Counted from the stretch's first letter, positions 1 through 9,462 are shown. The stretch: DNA of 64,000 nucleotides from Chryseobacterium soldanellicola (GCF_900100115.1 NZ_FNKL01000003.1:496001-560000); one strand, 5' to 3'. Notes: generated by a model from the sequence alone, not told the origin. Program-made: numbers and translations.

Positions 1-134
1 TATTTAGGGTTAAATTTTTAACAGCAATAAGCAGTAAATCGGTTTCAAAATTAGTCATTCCCTCAACATTTCACCTTTGCATATGACAAGATATTAAAGA
101 TAAAGCATTTTGTCATATCTTTTCATTAAGGCAT

Positions 135-142
135 TATTTTTG
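135..142 (+). promoter_or_regulatory. Putative -7 box of the M3 peptidase gene
   Basis: TATTTTTG matches the Bacteroidota -7 consensus TAnnTTTG, 60 bases before the ATG at 203. A TTG at 110-112 is 22 bases upstream rather than the ideal 19, so the -33 element is weak. Confidence 0.45.
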
Positions 143-202
143 CGCGTTTCAGCTATCAAATCACTACGATTCATTAAATTTACATTAATTAAAAAATAGA
201 AG

Positions 203-2260
203 ATGAGTATTTTAACAGAAAAATTTAACACACCATATCATTCAGCGCCATTTACAGACATTAAAAATGAAGATTATCTTCCCGCTTTTAAGGAATTAAT
301 TCAAAAATCAGAGGAAGAAATCAACCAAATCGTCAACAATCCTGAGGAACCGACTTTTGAAAACGTAATCGAAGCTTTGGCGTATTCGGGCGAACAGCTT
401 GATCTGGTTTCTAATATTTTTTTCAACTTAAATTCTGCAGAAACAAGCGATGAACTTCAACAAATAGCACAGGACGTTTCACCTATTTTAACGGAATATT
501 CTTCAAAAATTTCTCAAAACGAAGCTCTTTTCAATAAAATTAAAAAAGTTTATGACCAAAAAGAGAAATATAATCTCAATGAAGAACAACAAATGCTTTT
601 GAATGAAACCTACAAAGGTTTTGTAAGAAGCGGTGCTTTATTAAATGAAGAAGACAAAGAAAAATTAAAGAAAATCAGCATGGATTTATCTTTAAAATCG
701 CTTCAGTTCGGGCAAAATGTGCTGGCTTCAACCAATAATTATTTCAAACATATCACCAATAAAGAAGATTTGGCAGGAATTCCGGAAGCGATCATCGAGC
801 AATACGCCGAAGAAGCAAAAGAAAGAAATCTGGAAGGCTGGGTGGTGACCTTACAATATCCGAGCTATATTCCTTTTATGACCTATGCTGAAAACCGTGA
901 ACTGAGAAAAGAAATTGCCCTGGCAAACGGTAAAAAATCCTTTGATGGCGGCGAATTTGATAATCAAAATTTAATTAAAGAACTTCTTTCATTAAAACAG
1001 CAGAAAGCAGAATTATTAGGCTATGCAAACTATGCAGACTATGTTTTGGAAGAAAGAATGGCAAAATCTCCAACAAAAGTTCTTGATTTTTTAAATGAAT
1101 TGCTGACCAAAGCAAAACCTTATGCAGCCAAAGAAATTGAAGAGTTAAAAGCTTTAGCAAAAGCCGATGGAATCGATGAAATGCAAAGTTATGACCACGC
1201 TTTTTATGCTGAAAAACTTCGTAAGGCTAAATATGATTTAAATGATGAAGAATTAAAACCTTATTTTCCTTTAAATCAGGTTCAAGATGCTGTTTTTGGG
1301 CTAGCTAATACATTATTCGGGTTGACTTTTGAGGAAAGAAATGACATTCCGAAATACCATGAAGATGTGAAAGTGTATGAAGTTTTTGAGACAGGAAGCG
1401 GGAAGTCGGAAGATGGAAGTGATAATCCTGAAAAAACGTTCAAATCTTTACTTTACGTTGATTATTTCCCAAGAAAAGGCAAAAGAGCCGGCGCGTGGAT
1501 GACGAGCTACAAAAATCAGTATAAAAAAGCCGGCGAAAATTCTCGTCCGCATATTTCTATCGTTTGTAATTTCAGCAAACCGACGAAAGATACGCCGAGT
1601 TTATTGACGTTTCAGGAGGTAACGACTTTGTTCCATGAATTTGGTCATGCCCTTCACGGAATGTTGGCAAACACGCAATATCCTACCCTTTCAGGAACTT
1701 CTGTGAAATGGGATTTTGTGGAATTACCTTCTCAGTTTTTAGAAAATTTCTGCTACGAACCGGAATTCTTAAAAACTTTCGCCAAACATTATAAAACAGG
1801 TGAAATTCTTCCTGATGAAAAAATTAAGAAAATCGAACAGTCGAAAAACTTCATGGAAGGTTATCAAACCTTAAGACAACTAGGTTTCGGATTGCTGGAT
1901 ATGAATTACCATACTAAAGTTGAAGAGTTGGAGAGTAAGAGTGTGAAGGAGTTTGAGGATGATTATACAAAAGCAACACAGCTTTATCCTGTAAATCCTA
2001 AAACAGCGATGAGCCCGAGCTTTTCACATATTTTCCAGGGTGGATATTCTGCGGGATATTATTCTTACAAATGGGCGGAAGTTCTGGATGCCGACGCCTT
2101 CCAATATTTCAAGGAAAACGGAATTTTTAATCCTGAAATTGCTGCAAAATATAAAGTTCTTCTTTCTTCCGGCGGCACAAAAGATCCGATGGAATTGTAT
2201 AAGAATTTCAGAGGAAGCGAGCCGAAAGTGGAGAGTTTGTTGAAAAGGGCGTTTGGGTAG
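203..2260 (+). CDS. M3 family oligopeptidase (Dcp/oligopeptidase A-like)
   Basis: Zinc metallopeptidase of family M3, which trims short peptides in the cytoplasm. The active site is clear: HEFGH at residues 478-482 supplies two zinc ligands and the catalytic Glu. E507, in FVELPSQ 25 residues after H482, is the third ligand, and this spacing is the M3 signature. At 685 aa it has the usual length of Dcp and PrlC. There is no signal peptide, so a cytoplasmic role in peptide recycling is likely. It is a single-gene unit with its own promoter and a terminator at 2272-2299. Whether it acts as a dipeptidyl carboxypeptidase or an endo-oligopeptidase cannot be told from sequence alone. Confidence 0.95.
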   Translation: MSILTEKFNTPYHSAPFTDIKNEDYLPAFKELIQKSEEEINQIVNNPEEPTFENVIEALAYSGEQLDLVSNIFFNLNSAETSDELQQIAQDVSPILTEYSSKISQNEALFNKIKKVYDQKEKYNLNEEQQMLLNETYKGFVRSGALLNEEDKEKLKKISMDLSLKSLQFGQNVLASTNNYFKHITNKEDLAGIPEAIIEQYAEEAKERNLEGWVVTLQYPSYIPFMTYAENRELRKEIALANGKKSFDGGEFDNQNLIKELLSLKQQKAELLGYANYADYVLEERMAKSPTKVLDFLNELLTKAKPYAAKEIEELKALAKADGIDEMQSYDHAFYAEKLRKAKYDLNDEELKPYFPLNQVQDAVFGLANTLFGLTFEERNDIPKYHEDVKVYEVFETGSGKSEDGSDNPEKTFKSLLYVDYFPRKGKRAGAWMTSYKNQYKKAGENSRPHISIVCNFSKPTKDTPSLLTFQEVTTLFHEFGHALHGMLANTQYPTLSGTSVKWDFVELPSQFLENFCYEPEFLKTFAKHYKTGEILPDEKIKKIEQSKNFMEGYQTLRQLGFGLLDMNYHTKVEELESKSVKEFEDDYTKATQLYPVNPKTAMSPSFSHIFQGGYSAGYYSYKWAEVLDADAFQYFKENGIFNPEIAAKYKVLLSSGGTKDPMELYKNFRGSEPKVESLLKRAFG

Positions 2261-2271
2261 AAAAAAAATAG

Positions 2272-2299
2272 AGCTTTTGAGATTTCAGAAGCTTTTTTT
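2272..2299 (+). terminator. Rho-independent terminator after the M3 peptidase gene
   Basis: Arms 2272-2280 and 2285-2293 pair over 9 positions with one G-U, the loop is 4 nt, and a run of seven T follows. Confidence 0.7.
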
Positions 2300-2372
2300 G
2301 CTTTATTATTTCTTTTTGGTGAATAAAATTTGATGTATTTTCACCGTTTATAATTTCAATAGCGATTTAACC

Positions 2373-3779
2373 ATGAAATCCAATAAACTCTTAGTAATTT
2401 TATTTGTTTTTTGCTATTCATTAATTGTTTTTGGCCAAGAAATAAGACCAGAGGTACAAAAAATAATTAATAATATCGAAGTAGAAAATACTTTAGATTA
2501 CGAAGCTGTAGGCATTGCCGGAGAAAAAACAAAACAGTATGAAAATTTTGAAAGTCTAAAGAAATTTGCTACTACTGAAGAGCTTTTATTAATACTTAAA
2601 AGAAAAAATAACACTTCAAAAGGTTATGCTAGCTGGGCTTTAGTGGATACAAAATATCCATATCTAAAAAAAATCTTAAGTCAATTTATAGTTGATAAAG
2701 ATTCTGTAGAAAATCAAAATGGATGTATATCGTCAATTGATGATTTAGCAACTATCTTTTATTTTAGGGTTTTTAACCAAAAATATTATAATGAATTATC
2801 CGAAAATGACAACATCTTTTTTTTGTCACAATTGGATGAGCTAAATGAAATTGTTATTAATAAAGTACAATCTGGATATTTATTGGAAAAAGCCCTAACC
2901 TGTAATCATAAAAACCCTAAAACTTATCTAAAAATAAAAAATCTTGCTTTAAAATATAAAAATAGATCTGCTATTGAAGCTTTAGGAGAATATCAGAAAA
3001 ATGAAGATATTGAAACAATCAAAAACCTAAAAGAAGACGCTTTTCCTGCAATAGCAAAATTTCCTGATTCCAGCTTCTGGAGTTTTCTTACACCGTATTC
3101 GGGAAAAATTTCTTCCGAGGATTATATGGATGCAGTAGTAAGTTTCAAAAACAAAGAAGCGGAAGAATTGCTGAAAAATATTGTGAATACAATTCCTAAA
3201 GATTCAATAAGAAATTTAAGTAAAGCCGTAATAGATAATTACGATCCTCTTTATGAAAATATAGTGATGTCAATTTGGGAAAATCATCATATTATAGATC
3301 ACAATGGAACAAAGATTTTAATAAATAGCAATCCAGAGAAGGCAGCGGCATCTTTTGTAAAAGTCTTATTAAATTCAGATAAAATATATCTTTCAGAATT
3401 TAATAATGATTATGGCAGTAGCGAAAAAATTTTCCCATTAATGCTTGATGTCATAAAAAAACATGAAAGTGATAAAATGCTAAAAATATGTAAACATCAG
3501 ATCGTAGTAAATGACTTTACTCGTTTAAGTTTTTTCTTAAATATTGCAAAAGAAAACCAATTAACAAATACTTCTGAGGAAATTTTCAGCAAGCTGGAAA
3601 AAGCTAATTCTGCTTATGATTATTTCCATTTAGCGGAAACATTGTTTAGCTTTAAAAATATTGATAAAACTAACAAGGCTGTTTTAGTTCTCAAGAAGAA
3701 TAAAGAAAAATGGGATTGGGGAAATTGGTCCGATGCATTTAGAGAATTATTTACTCAAAACAATATTTTGTGGGAATAA
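2373..3779 (+). CDS. Exported protein of unknown function
   Basis: I do not recognise this 468-aa protein. Residues 1-22 form a standard Sec signal peptide: two Lys, a long hydrophobic core rich in Leu, Ile, Val and Phe, then FGQ before the mature start. The mature part is strongly helical and rich in Lys, Glu, Asn and Ile. It has no Cys cluster or obvious enzyme motif, and repeating helical pairs hint at a HEAT- or TPR-like solenoid. It is more AT-rich than the peptidase gene before it, with many AAA and ATA codons, and stands alone. Function is unknown; a periplasmic scaffold role would be a guess. Confidence 0.7.
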   Translation: MKSNKLLVILFVFCYSLIVFGQEIRPEVQKIINNIEVENTLDYEAVGIAGEKTKQYENFESLKKFATTEELLLILKRKNNTSKGYASWALVDTKYPYLKKILSQFIVDKDSVENQNGCISSIDDLATIFYFRVFNQKYYNELSENDNIFFLSQLDELNEIVINKVQSGYLLEKALTCNHKNPKTYLKIKNLALKYKNRSAIEALGEYQKNEDIETIKNLKEDAFPAIAKFPDSSFWSFLTPYSGKISSEDYMDAVVSFKNKEAEELLKNIVNTIPKDSIRNLSKAVIDNYDPLYENIVMSIWENHHIIDHNGTKILINSNPEKAAASFVKVLLNSDKIYLSEFNNDYGSSEKIFPLMLDVIKKHESDKMLKICKHQIVVNDFTRLSFFLNIAKENQLTNTSEEIFSKLEKANSAYDYFHLAETLFSFKNIDKTNKAVLVLKKNKEKWDWGNWSDAFRELFTQNNILWE

Positions 3780-4026
3780 TAAGTTTATTAAATTCCAAAA
3801 AATATCTGGCTAATCACAGTTAAAAGATAATGAAATCAATACATTGGCAGTGTTGAATTACATATTAGGCTTTCTTCCAATAAAAATTTGGTTTTTATAG
3901 CTTTCACAAATCTTCATCATAATGATATTTTGATTCCATTTTTGGTAACAAATGAAATTCCAAAATGATTATTTGGAAAGTACAGGTAAAATAAAAATAA
4001 GTATTGACAATCCGTAATTTTACACC

Positions 4027-4410
4027 ATGAGCAACATCACCCAAAGACTAGAAAACGTAAAAAAACTCCAGGCCAAAAGATGGGAAAATGAAGATCATTG
4101 GGATGAATTAAATGATCTTTTAATCAAAGAATTGGATGAGATTTTATTGATAGAACCAGAAAATACTTCTGCTTTAATCAACATCGGAGCAGTATATTCT
4201 GATATGGGCGAAAATGAAAAAGCAGTTGAATATTTAAAAACTGCGCTGGATTTAGGTTCGGAAGATAAAAACCTTTTTATCAATCTTGCCATCGTAATGA
4301 TTTATATGGAAAAACATCAGGAAGAATATTTAGAATATCTTGAAGAAGCCGAAGATAAAACTGAGCATCCGCTGACTTTTAAAGCTTACTTTGATCCTCA
4401 GTCTCATTAA
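4027..4410 (+). CDS. Small TPR-repeat protein
   Basis: Cytoplasmic protein of 127 aa with no signal peptide. Residues about 43-76 fit a tetratricopeptide repeat (SALINIGAVYSDMGENEKAV, then YLKTALDLG), and a second, less perfect copy follows at about 77-110. TPR helices bind partner proteins, and no catalytic motif is present. It is preceded by about 250 bases without a gene and followed by another small unknown gene, so context gives no clear role. Confidence 0.7.
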   Translation: MSNITQRLENVKKLQAKRWENEDHWDELNDLLIKELDEILLIEPENTSALINIGAVYSDMGENEKAVEYLKTALDLGSEDKNLFINLAIVMIYMEKHQEEYLEYLEEAEDKTEHPLTFKAYFDPQSH

Positions 4411-4584
4411 ATTCGGAAAAGATCAATGTGATCTCATTGCTTACAGATATTAATTTTCAAATAAATTTAAGATAACCACAAGTAAAATTAAATACCACAA
4501 TTGAATTTATAATTCCTGAATAATGCAAATTTTTCGCTACCTTAGTTCAGAAAATCACAACAAAACTAGGCATTACATAAGATT

Positions 4585-5202
4585 ATGGCGAAAGAACTTT
4601 ATTTCATAAAAACCAATCCTGTTATTGCAAAAATCAATTTGTATAATAAACTTTGCCGTGAAGAAAATAATGTACTTAGTTTTTTAAATGATGATAAAAA
4701 AACAAGCCTTGAGATCATCAAAAACAAAGTAAAAGATTCTGTTGAAGAGCTCAGTCCGGAAGAATTATTACAGATTTTCAACTGGTTTAAAAATGAATAC
4801 CGTTTGGATAAAGAGGAAATGAAAACCCAGCTTTTTATTAACGGCATTGATCTTTTTTATGAAATCCCGTCAGAAGCACATGTGAATAATTTTCAAAAAA
4901 TACTTTCTGATTATGAAAAACATTCTCAATCCAGATTAAATTTTATTTCTGATTGTGAAAATTTTAATCATTTCTTAATTTACGGAATATTTTATACTCA
5001 AATGATCAAAAAAGAAAACGAAGATATTTTACCGCATTTTCTGAAGTCTGATTATAAAAAACTTTATATTCTCGCCGAAAATCAGTTTAATCTGAATGGT
5101 GTTGATAAAGTTGATTCTGATAATCTATACAACTATTTTATTGATTTATATGATTTTACGAAACATTATAAAGGTTCGATCATTAAATTGTACGCCCAAT
5201 AA
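4585..5202 (+). CDS. Hypothetical protein, 205 aa
   Basis: Not recognised. It is a predicted soluble, largely helical protein rich in Lys, Asp, Asn and Phe, with no signal peptide, membrane segment or Cys cluster. Coding potential is supported by the long open frame, a start ATG shortly after an AT-rich leader, and Lys/Glu/Asn-rich composition like the neighbouring genes. It is convergent with the TerD gene, whose stop is about 50 bases away. Confidence 0.6.
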   Translation: MAKELYFIKTNPVIAKINLYNKLCREENNVLSFLNDDKKTSLEIIKNKVKDSVEELSPEELLQIFNWFKNEYRLDKEEMKTQLFINGIDLFYEIPSEAHVNNFQKILSDYEKHSQSRLNFISDCENFNHFLIYGIFYTQMIKKENEDILPHFLKSDYKKLYILAENQFNLNGVDKVDSDNLYNYFIDLYDFTKHYKGSIIKLYAQ

Positions 5203-5251
5203 ATGTCATTATCAATTTGCATGATTTCTACAAATGAGTATGCTCGTATTT

Positions 5252-5827
5252 TTACTTTATAATTTGCCCTTTGTAATATTTTTCTAAGAAAAAGCCGAGA
5301 TCAGCCCTATAACCTATTCCCGAAGCCTCAAATTTCCAGCTTCCGTTGCGTTTGTAAAGCCTTCCGAATTCTACGCCCGTTTCGATGGAAAAATCTTCAT
5401 CAAGTTCGTATTTTGCAATTTCCTGATTATTAGAATCGTCAATAATCCTTATATATGAATTTCTGACCTGGCCGAAATTTTGTTTTCTCCGTTCAAAATC
5501 TTCGATGGTTACTACAAAAAGGATTTCTTCTACTTTTTGATCAATTTTCTCAAGATCGATAATAATTGATTCATCGTCGTCTCCATCGCTGTTTTTACCG
5601 CTGGGATCATCGCCTGTATGTGTCAATGCGCCATCGGGAGAAATTAAATTATTATAAAAAACAAAATACTCTTCACTTACCAACTTTCTGTCAGAATCAA
5701 TCATAATTGCCGAAGCATCAAGGTCAAAATCATATCCTTTTCCTTCATTCGGATCCCATCCGAGACCGATGGTCATTTTTGTAAGTCCGATTTCAATTCT
5801 TTGTCCTTTCTGTAAATTAATTGCCAT
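5252..5827 (-). CDS. TerD family calcium-binding stress protein
   Basis: The TerD domain fills the 191 aa. Visible signatures are GLGWDP near residue 20, the FDLDAS strand, YFVFYNN, and an acidic loop (GDDPSGKNSDGDDDESI) that corresponds to the calcium-binding segment. TerD proteins are tied to tellurite resistance, envelope stress and phage inhibition, usually in clusters with TerC, TerZ or TerB. Here it stands alone, so a housekeeping or stress role is more likely than a full ter system. The calcium-site residues look intact. Confidence 0.9.
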   Translation of the reverse strand: MAINLQKGQRIEIGLTKMTIGLGWDPNEGKGYDFDLDASAIMIDSDRKLVSEEYFVFYNNLISPDGALTHTGDDPSGKNSDGDDDESIIIDLEKIDQKVEEILFVVTIEDFERRKQNFGQVRNSYIRIIDDSNNQEIAKYELDEDFSIETGVEFGRLYKRNGSWKFEASGIGYRADLGFFLEKYYKGQIIK

Positions 5828-6006
5828 AATTATTCTAGATCTTTTGATCGAAGTTATGGCTGATTTAGGAAATTTCCAACATATTTTGTGAGAAAAATTT
5901 ATGTAAATTGCAGATTATAGAAATTAACCTTTAATAAAAACAGGCAACAAAAAAGCCCAACCAAAGTGATTGAGCTTTATATTTTAAAGTTAACATTTAA
6001 TTCTGA

Positions 6007-7023
6007 TTATTTATCCGCAACAGCCTTCGTCCTGCCTTTTGCCAACATTGGAATTGAAATTAATCCCATCACCAACATAATGACAATCTGTAACGGCAGA
6101 GAAATAAATGAATAGGTTAATCCTGTTTCACCACCCAATTCGCCGCTTTTTCCCATTGAAATAAATAAAGCCATAAAGCCGTATTTCATGGCAAGGTTGA
6201 AAGCTCCGATCCCGCCACTTGCAGGAATCATCATGCCTAAAGTTCCTACGACGATGATCAAAAATCCGTCGGCAATGGTAAAATTTGACGTTTCTGGTAA
6301 CGCAAAACATACCAGATAAGCTGCAAAATAATACGAAATCCAGATTCCTAATGTATAAAGGATGAATTTTCCTTTTTGCTTTAATTTAAATATTGAAGTT
6401 AAGCCCTGGAAAATACCATCAATAAAATTAATGATCTTTTCAAATATCGAAATGCTTGCCAGTTTCTTTTTAAACACAAAAAACAAAACCGTTCCCACAA
6501 CCAATATTAAAATGGCAATTAAAATTTTTGTAGGATTAATATTGATTCCGGAATCTTTATAAAATGCTAAAATAGCTTCAGATTTAAATAGTAAAGTCAA
6601 TCCTAAAAACCCGATCATACAAACCAGATCCACGACTCTTTCTAAAATAATTGTTCCGAATGATTTATCTACAGGTACTTTTTCAACACCGTATAAAGCT
6701 GTTGCTCTGGCCACTTCCCCACTTCTGGGAATCGTTAAATTCATTAAATATCCAAAAGATATCGACCAAAGTGAGTTTGAATTTGAAATGGCATGTCCCA
6801 TGGGTTCCAGCATCAGATTCCAGCGAATTGCCCTGAACCAATAGGCAGAAATTCCGAAGCAGGCAGCAAATAACACCCACCAATAATTGGCTTTTGCTAA
6901 TGATTTCTGTATAACTTTAAAATCCAAACCTTTCAGGGCAAACCATAAAAAAAAGCCTGCAAAAGCAAGCGATATTACTATTGTTAACACTGATTTTATG
7001 GGACTCGTTGATTTTTTTTCCAT
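6007..7023 (-). CDS. Flippase-like integral membrane protein (YbhN / LPG synthase TM family)
   Basis: Polytopic membrane protein of 338 aa with about eight hydrophobic helices. It matches the lysylphosphatidylglycerol synthase transmembrane/UPF0104 family: NLTIPRSGEVARA in the middle and a conserved PASGGIGAFN loop near the C-terminus. Family members are thought to move lipid-linked substrates, or act as the membrane part of MprF-like enzymes. No synthase domain is attached, so lipid lysylation is not implied. The start lies 4 bases after the panD stop, so the two genes form an operon. A paralogue lies at 22857-23720. Confidence 0.85.
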   Translation of the reverse strand: MEKKSTSPIKSVLTIVISLAFAGFFLWFALKGLDFKVIQKSLAKANYWWVLFAACFGISAYWFRAIRWNLMLEPMGHAISNSNSLWSISFGYLMNLTIPRSGEVARATALYGVEKVPVDKSFGTIILERVVDLVCMIGFLGLTLLFKSEAILAFYKDSGININPTKILIAILILVVGTVLFFVFKKKLASISIFEKIINFIDGIFQGLTSIFKLKQKGKFILYTLGIWISYYFAAYLVCFALPETSNFTIADGFLIIVVGTLGMMIPASGGIGAFNLAMKYGFMALFISMGKSGELGGETGLTYSFISLPLQIVIMLVMGLISIPMLAKGRTKAVADK

Positions 7024-7027
7024 CAGA

Positions 7028-7378
7028 TTAGGTAAGAAGATTTGTTTTTTCGTCCGGGAAAACGATTTTAGGCTGGAAATCTTTAGCTTCCTCCGGCGTC
7101 ATCTGAGCGTAAGCGATAATAATGATAATATCATCTCTCTGCACTTTTCTGGCAGCAGGACCATTCAGACAAACTTCTCCTGATTTTCTTTTTCCTTTGA
7201 TGATGTACGTATCAAAACGCTCACCATTATTAACATTCACGATATAAACCCTTTCTCCGACTACCAGCCCGGCAGCATCAATAAGGTCTTCGTCAATCGT
7301 TATACTCCCGATATAATTAAGGTCTGAAGCCGTAACCCTTACCCTGTGAATCTTAGACTTGAATACTTCTATTAACAT
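7028..7378 (-). CDS. panD: Aspartate 1-decarboxylase
   Basis: Makes beta-alanine from L-aspartate for pantothenate and coenzyme A synthesis. The 116-aa proenzyme is full length. It cleaves itself between G24 and S25 (YIGSIT), turning the Ser into the pyruvoyl cofactor, and Y22 and K9 of the active site are present. The C-terminal part keeps GERFDTY and the NGPAAR motif. It is the first gene of a two-gene unit with the flippase-like gene and reads away from the HU gene. Confidence 0.97.
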   Translation of the reverse strand: MLIEVFKSKIHRVRVTASDLNYIGSITIDEDLIDAAGLVVGERVYIVNVNNGERFDTYIIKGKRKSGEVCLNGPAARKVQRDDIIIIIAYAQMTPEEAKDFQPKIVFPDEKTNLLT

Positions 7379-7713
7379 GCTGCAAATTTATTAATAAAAA
7401 TTAATAAAATAGCGTTTTAAGATGAATTTCAAACTAACAGATACACAGGCTTTTAATTTTATTAAAAATAATTTTTCCCGATTTTACTTACAGAATTTAC
7501 AATCATATCGTAAAAACCATTAATAGTTCATACAACATTCAGGATTTAATAAATGTAAAAAATAATATTTAAAAATTGCTAAAGTCAATACACATAAGCA
7601 TTTGGCATGATTTTAGTAACGTGTAACGTAGATTTTTCGTGAAAGGCTAAATTATCATATTTTGATCGTTTTCATTAAAAATCAAAATAATTGTACAACT
7701 TTTAATAAAAAAA
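7379..7713. other. AT-rich divergent intergenic region between panD and the HU gene
   Basis: About 335 bases with no ORF that I can support. It must hold the panD promoter on the minus strand and the upstream region of the HU gene on the plus strand. It is very AT-rich, with several runs of four to six A or T. I see no strong hairpin or repeat. Confidence 0.5.
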
Positions 7714-7743
7714 TTGCACAATTAGAAAATTGTATTATATTTG
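7714..7743 (+). promoter_or_regulatory. Bacteroidota-type promoter of the HU gene
   Basis: TTG at 7714-7716, exactly 19 bases, then TATATTTG at 7736-7743. This is a perfect fit to the TTG-N19-TAnnTTTG promoter read by the Bacteroidota primary sigma factor. Transcription should start a few bases after 7743, leaving a leader of roughly 30 bases before the ATG at 7778. Confidence 0.85.
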
Positions 7744-7777
7744 CTATTATTACGAACTAACTTTAATATTAAAAATT

Positions 7778-8068
7778 ATGAACAAGTCTGAATTAATCGA
7801 CGCAATTGCAAAAGATGCAGGTATCACTAAAGTTGCAGCTAAAGCTGCTTTAGAATCATTCATTTCTAATGTATCAACTACTTTGAAGAAAAAAGACGGT
7901 AAAGTTTCTTTAGTAGGATTCGGAACTTTCTCAGTTGCTGAGAGAGCTGCAAGACAAGGTATCAACCCTGCAACTAAAAAACCGATTAAAATTGCTGCTA
8001 AAAAAGTTGCTAAGTTCAAAGCTGGTGCTGATTTGGCTACTGCAGTTTCGGGTGCTAAGAAAAAATAA
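7778..8068 (+). CDS. hup: HU family DNA-binding protein
   Basis: Nucleoid protein of 96 aa that bends DNA as a dimer. The MNKSELIDAIAKDAGITK start and the core VSLVGFGTFSVAERAARQG, then NPATKKPIKI, are the HU signature; the NPATKK Pro sits at the tip of the DNA-binding arm. An upstream in-frame ATG at 7730 would add 16 residues, but it overlaps the -7 box, so 7778 is the start. The gene has its own strong promoter and terminator. Confidence 0.96.
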   Translation: MNKSELIDAIAKDAGITKVAAKAALESFISNVSTTLKKKDGKVSLVGFGTFSVAERAARQGINPATKKPIKIAAKKVAKFKAGADLATAVSGAKKK

Positions 8069-8091
8069 TCATTTCAGATTACAAAAAATTC

Positions 8092-8119
8092 AAACCTCAT
8101 CGATTGATGAGGTTTTTTT
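8092..8119 (+). terminator. Terminator of the HU gene
   Basis: Arms 8092-8101 and 8106-8115 form a perfect 10-bp stem with a 4-nt loop, followed by T residues. Confidence 0.85.
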
Positions 8120-8150
8120 ATGATATATTTTTAATATTTGTTTATTTAGA

Positions 8151-8236
8151 GATGCTTCGTTCGACTCCGCGTGACAACACTAATACTAATAGCTTTATTT
8201 TAACAATCATTTTTTATCGATTTCATATGAACGAAG
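8151..8236. repeat. Degenerate copy of the dispersed REP-like repeat
   Basis: Starts GATGCTTCG, continues with a diverged centre and GTGACA, and ends CTAATACTAA, the same frame as the copies near 25.7, 38.3 and 62.3 kb. CTTCGTTC at 8155-8162 can pair with GAACGAAG at 8229-8236, which gives a weak long-loop hairpin. Confidence 0.6.
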
Positions 8237-8245
8237 TCGAAAAAA

Positions 8246-8887
8246 TTAAGGAGCCAAGCGGGAAATCTCCCAATCCAAATCATTTAAAGTATAAACAATC
8301 CTGTCGTGGAGCCTGTTTGGCCTGCCCTGCCAAAATTCAATTTCGTAAGGTTTTGCGATATAGCCACCCCAGTTTTCAGGCCTTGGAACTTCTCTGTTCT
8401 CAAATTCTTTTTCTAATTCTTTTAATTTTTCTTCGAGATATTCTCTGTTGGGAATGATCTGACTTTGCGGCGAAACAAAAGCTCCAAGCTGGCTTCCCTT
8501 CGGCCTGGAATGAAAATATCCGTCGCTGAGATTTTCTGCAATTTTCTCAAGATTGGCCTTAATGATAATCTGCCGTTCTAAATTCGGCCAGAAAAAATGG
8601 AGGCACGCTTTATGATTTTTCTCTATCGCTTTTCCTTTTTTGCTGTCATAATTTGTGTAAAAAATAAATCCTTCATAGGTATAAGCTTTCAACAAAACCA
8701 TCCTTGTACGCGGGCAACCATCGCCTTCTACGGTAGAAATCGCCATCGCATTTGCTTCATAAATATCTGGATTTTCACTGGCTTCCAAAAACCAGTCTCT
8801 GAACTGCTCGAGAGGATTTTGTTTTATCTCACTTTCAACAAGTTGGGATTTATCATACACTTTTCTTTTGTCGTGCAGGTTTTCCAT
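8246..8887 (-). CDS. pdxH: Pyridoxamine 5'-phosphate oxidase
   Basis: FMN enzyme that oxidises pyridoxine or pyridoxamine phosphate to pyridoxal phosphate. From MENLHDKRKVYDKSQL the protein is 213 aa, the normal PdxH length. FMN and substrate motifs are clear: PRTRMVLLK, FYTNYDSKKGKAI, and the C-terminal WQGRPNRLHDRIVY then RLAP ending. An extension upstream to 8950 would overlap the divergent AlgH-like gene and adds a hydrophobic tail foreign to PdxH, so I place the start at 8887. Only 23 bases separate it from the AlgH-like start. Confidence 0.95.
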   Translation of the reverse strand: MENLHDKRKVYDKSQLVESEIKQNPLEQFRDWFLEASENPDIYEANAMAISTVEGDGCPRTRMVLLKAYTYEGFIFYTNYDSKKGKAIEKNHKACLHFFWPNLERQIIIKANLEKIAENLSDGYFHSRPKGSQLGAFVSPQSQIIPNREYLEEKLKELEKEFENREVPRPENWGGYIAKPYEIEFWQGRPNRLHDRIVYTLNDLDWEISRLAP

Positions 8888-8899
8888 AAATATTTTTAT

Positions 8900-8907
8900 T
8901 AAATTTG
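8900..8907 (+). promoter_or_regulatory. Possible -7 box very close to the AlgH-like start codon
   Basis: TAAATTTG matches TAnnTTTG perfectly but ends only 3 bases before the ATG at 8911. If it is used, the transcript would be leaderless or nearly so. No well-spaced TTG lies upstream, so this is tentative. Confidence 0.3.
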
Positions 8908-8910
8908 AGT

Positions 8911-9462
8911 ATGAATTACTCATACAAAGGTAAAATATTAATTTCCACACCAGACATATCCGGTGATATTTTTTCCAGATCTGTGGTGCTCATTATCGAA
9001 CATAATGAGAGCGGTGCATTTGGTTTGATATTAAACAAAAAAAACAGCCAAATGAGTAGTAAGTTTAAAGATTTCTTCGATTTTAAAATCGAGGTTTATG
9101 ACGGCGGCCCCGTGGAAAATGACAAGGTTTTCTTTATTGTTAAAGGCAAGAAAAAAGTCACTGAAGTGTTTTCTGAAATCAATGATGAATATTATTTGAC
9201 AGAAGATATTGAAAATATTATCAGTGCTGTTCTTAATAAAGAAATAGACATTCATGATGTTAAAATATTTTCGGGATATTCGGGTTGGACTGCCAGTCAG
9301 CTTGACAACGAAATCCTTAGTAAAATGTGGACTGTCGTAGATGTTTATAACCTGGATTATACACTTCCGAATGATCATACACTCTGGAAATCAATAATGC
9401 AAAATCTGGGCGGTGAGTATCTGCTCTGGGCAAATTCCCCGGAAGATATCTCATTGAATTAG
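8911..9462 (+). CDS. YqgE/AlgH family protein (UPF0301)
   Basis: A 183-aa cytoplasmic protein of the AlgH/YqgE family. It shows the usual features: GKILISTPDISGDIFSRSVVLI at the start, SGAFGLILNK, YDGGPV and IFSGYSGWTASQLDNE. The family is conserved but its biochemical role is unsettled; AlgH was named as a regulator of alginate synthesis. A TTG at 8905 could start translation two codons earlier, but the ATG at 8911 fits family starts better. Confidence 0.92.
   Translation: MNYSYKGKILISTPDISGDIFSRSVVLIIEHNESGAFGLILNKKNSQMSSKFKDFFDFKIEVYDGGPVENDKVFFIVKGKKKVTEVFSEINDEYYLTEDIENIISAVLNKEIDIHDVKIFSGYSGWTASQLDNEILSKMWTVVDVYNLDYTLPNDHTLWKSIMQNLGGEYLLWANSPEDISLN

Noticed and set aside
5252..5827. 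TerD gene considered as part of a tellurite-resistance operon
   Set aside because: No terA, terB, terC or terZ is adjacent; a lone TerD is common.
8905..8910. TTG as start of the AlgH-like gene
   Set aside because: It falls inside the TAAATTTG box, and the ATG two codons later fits the family N-terminus.
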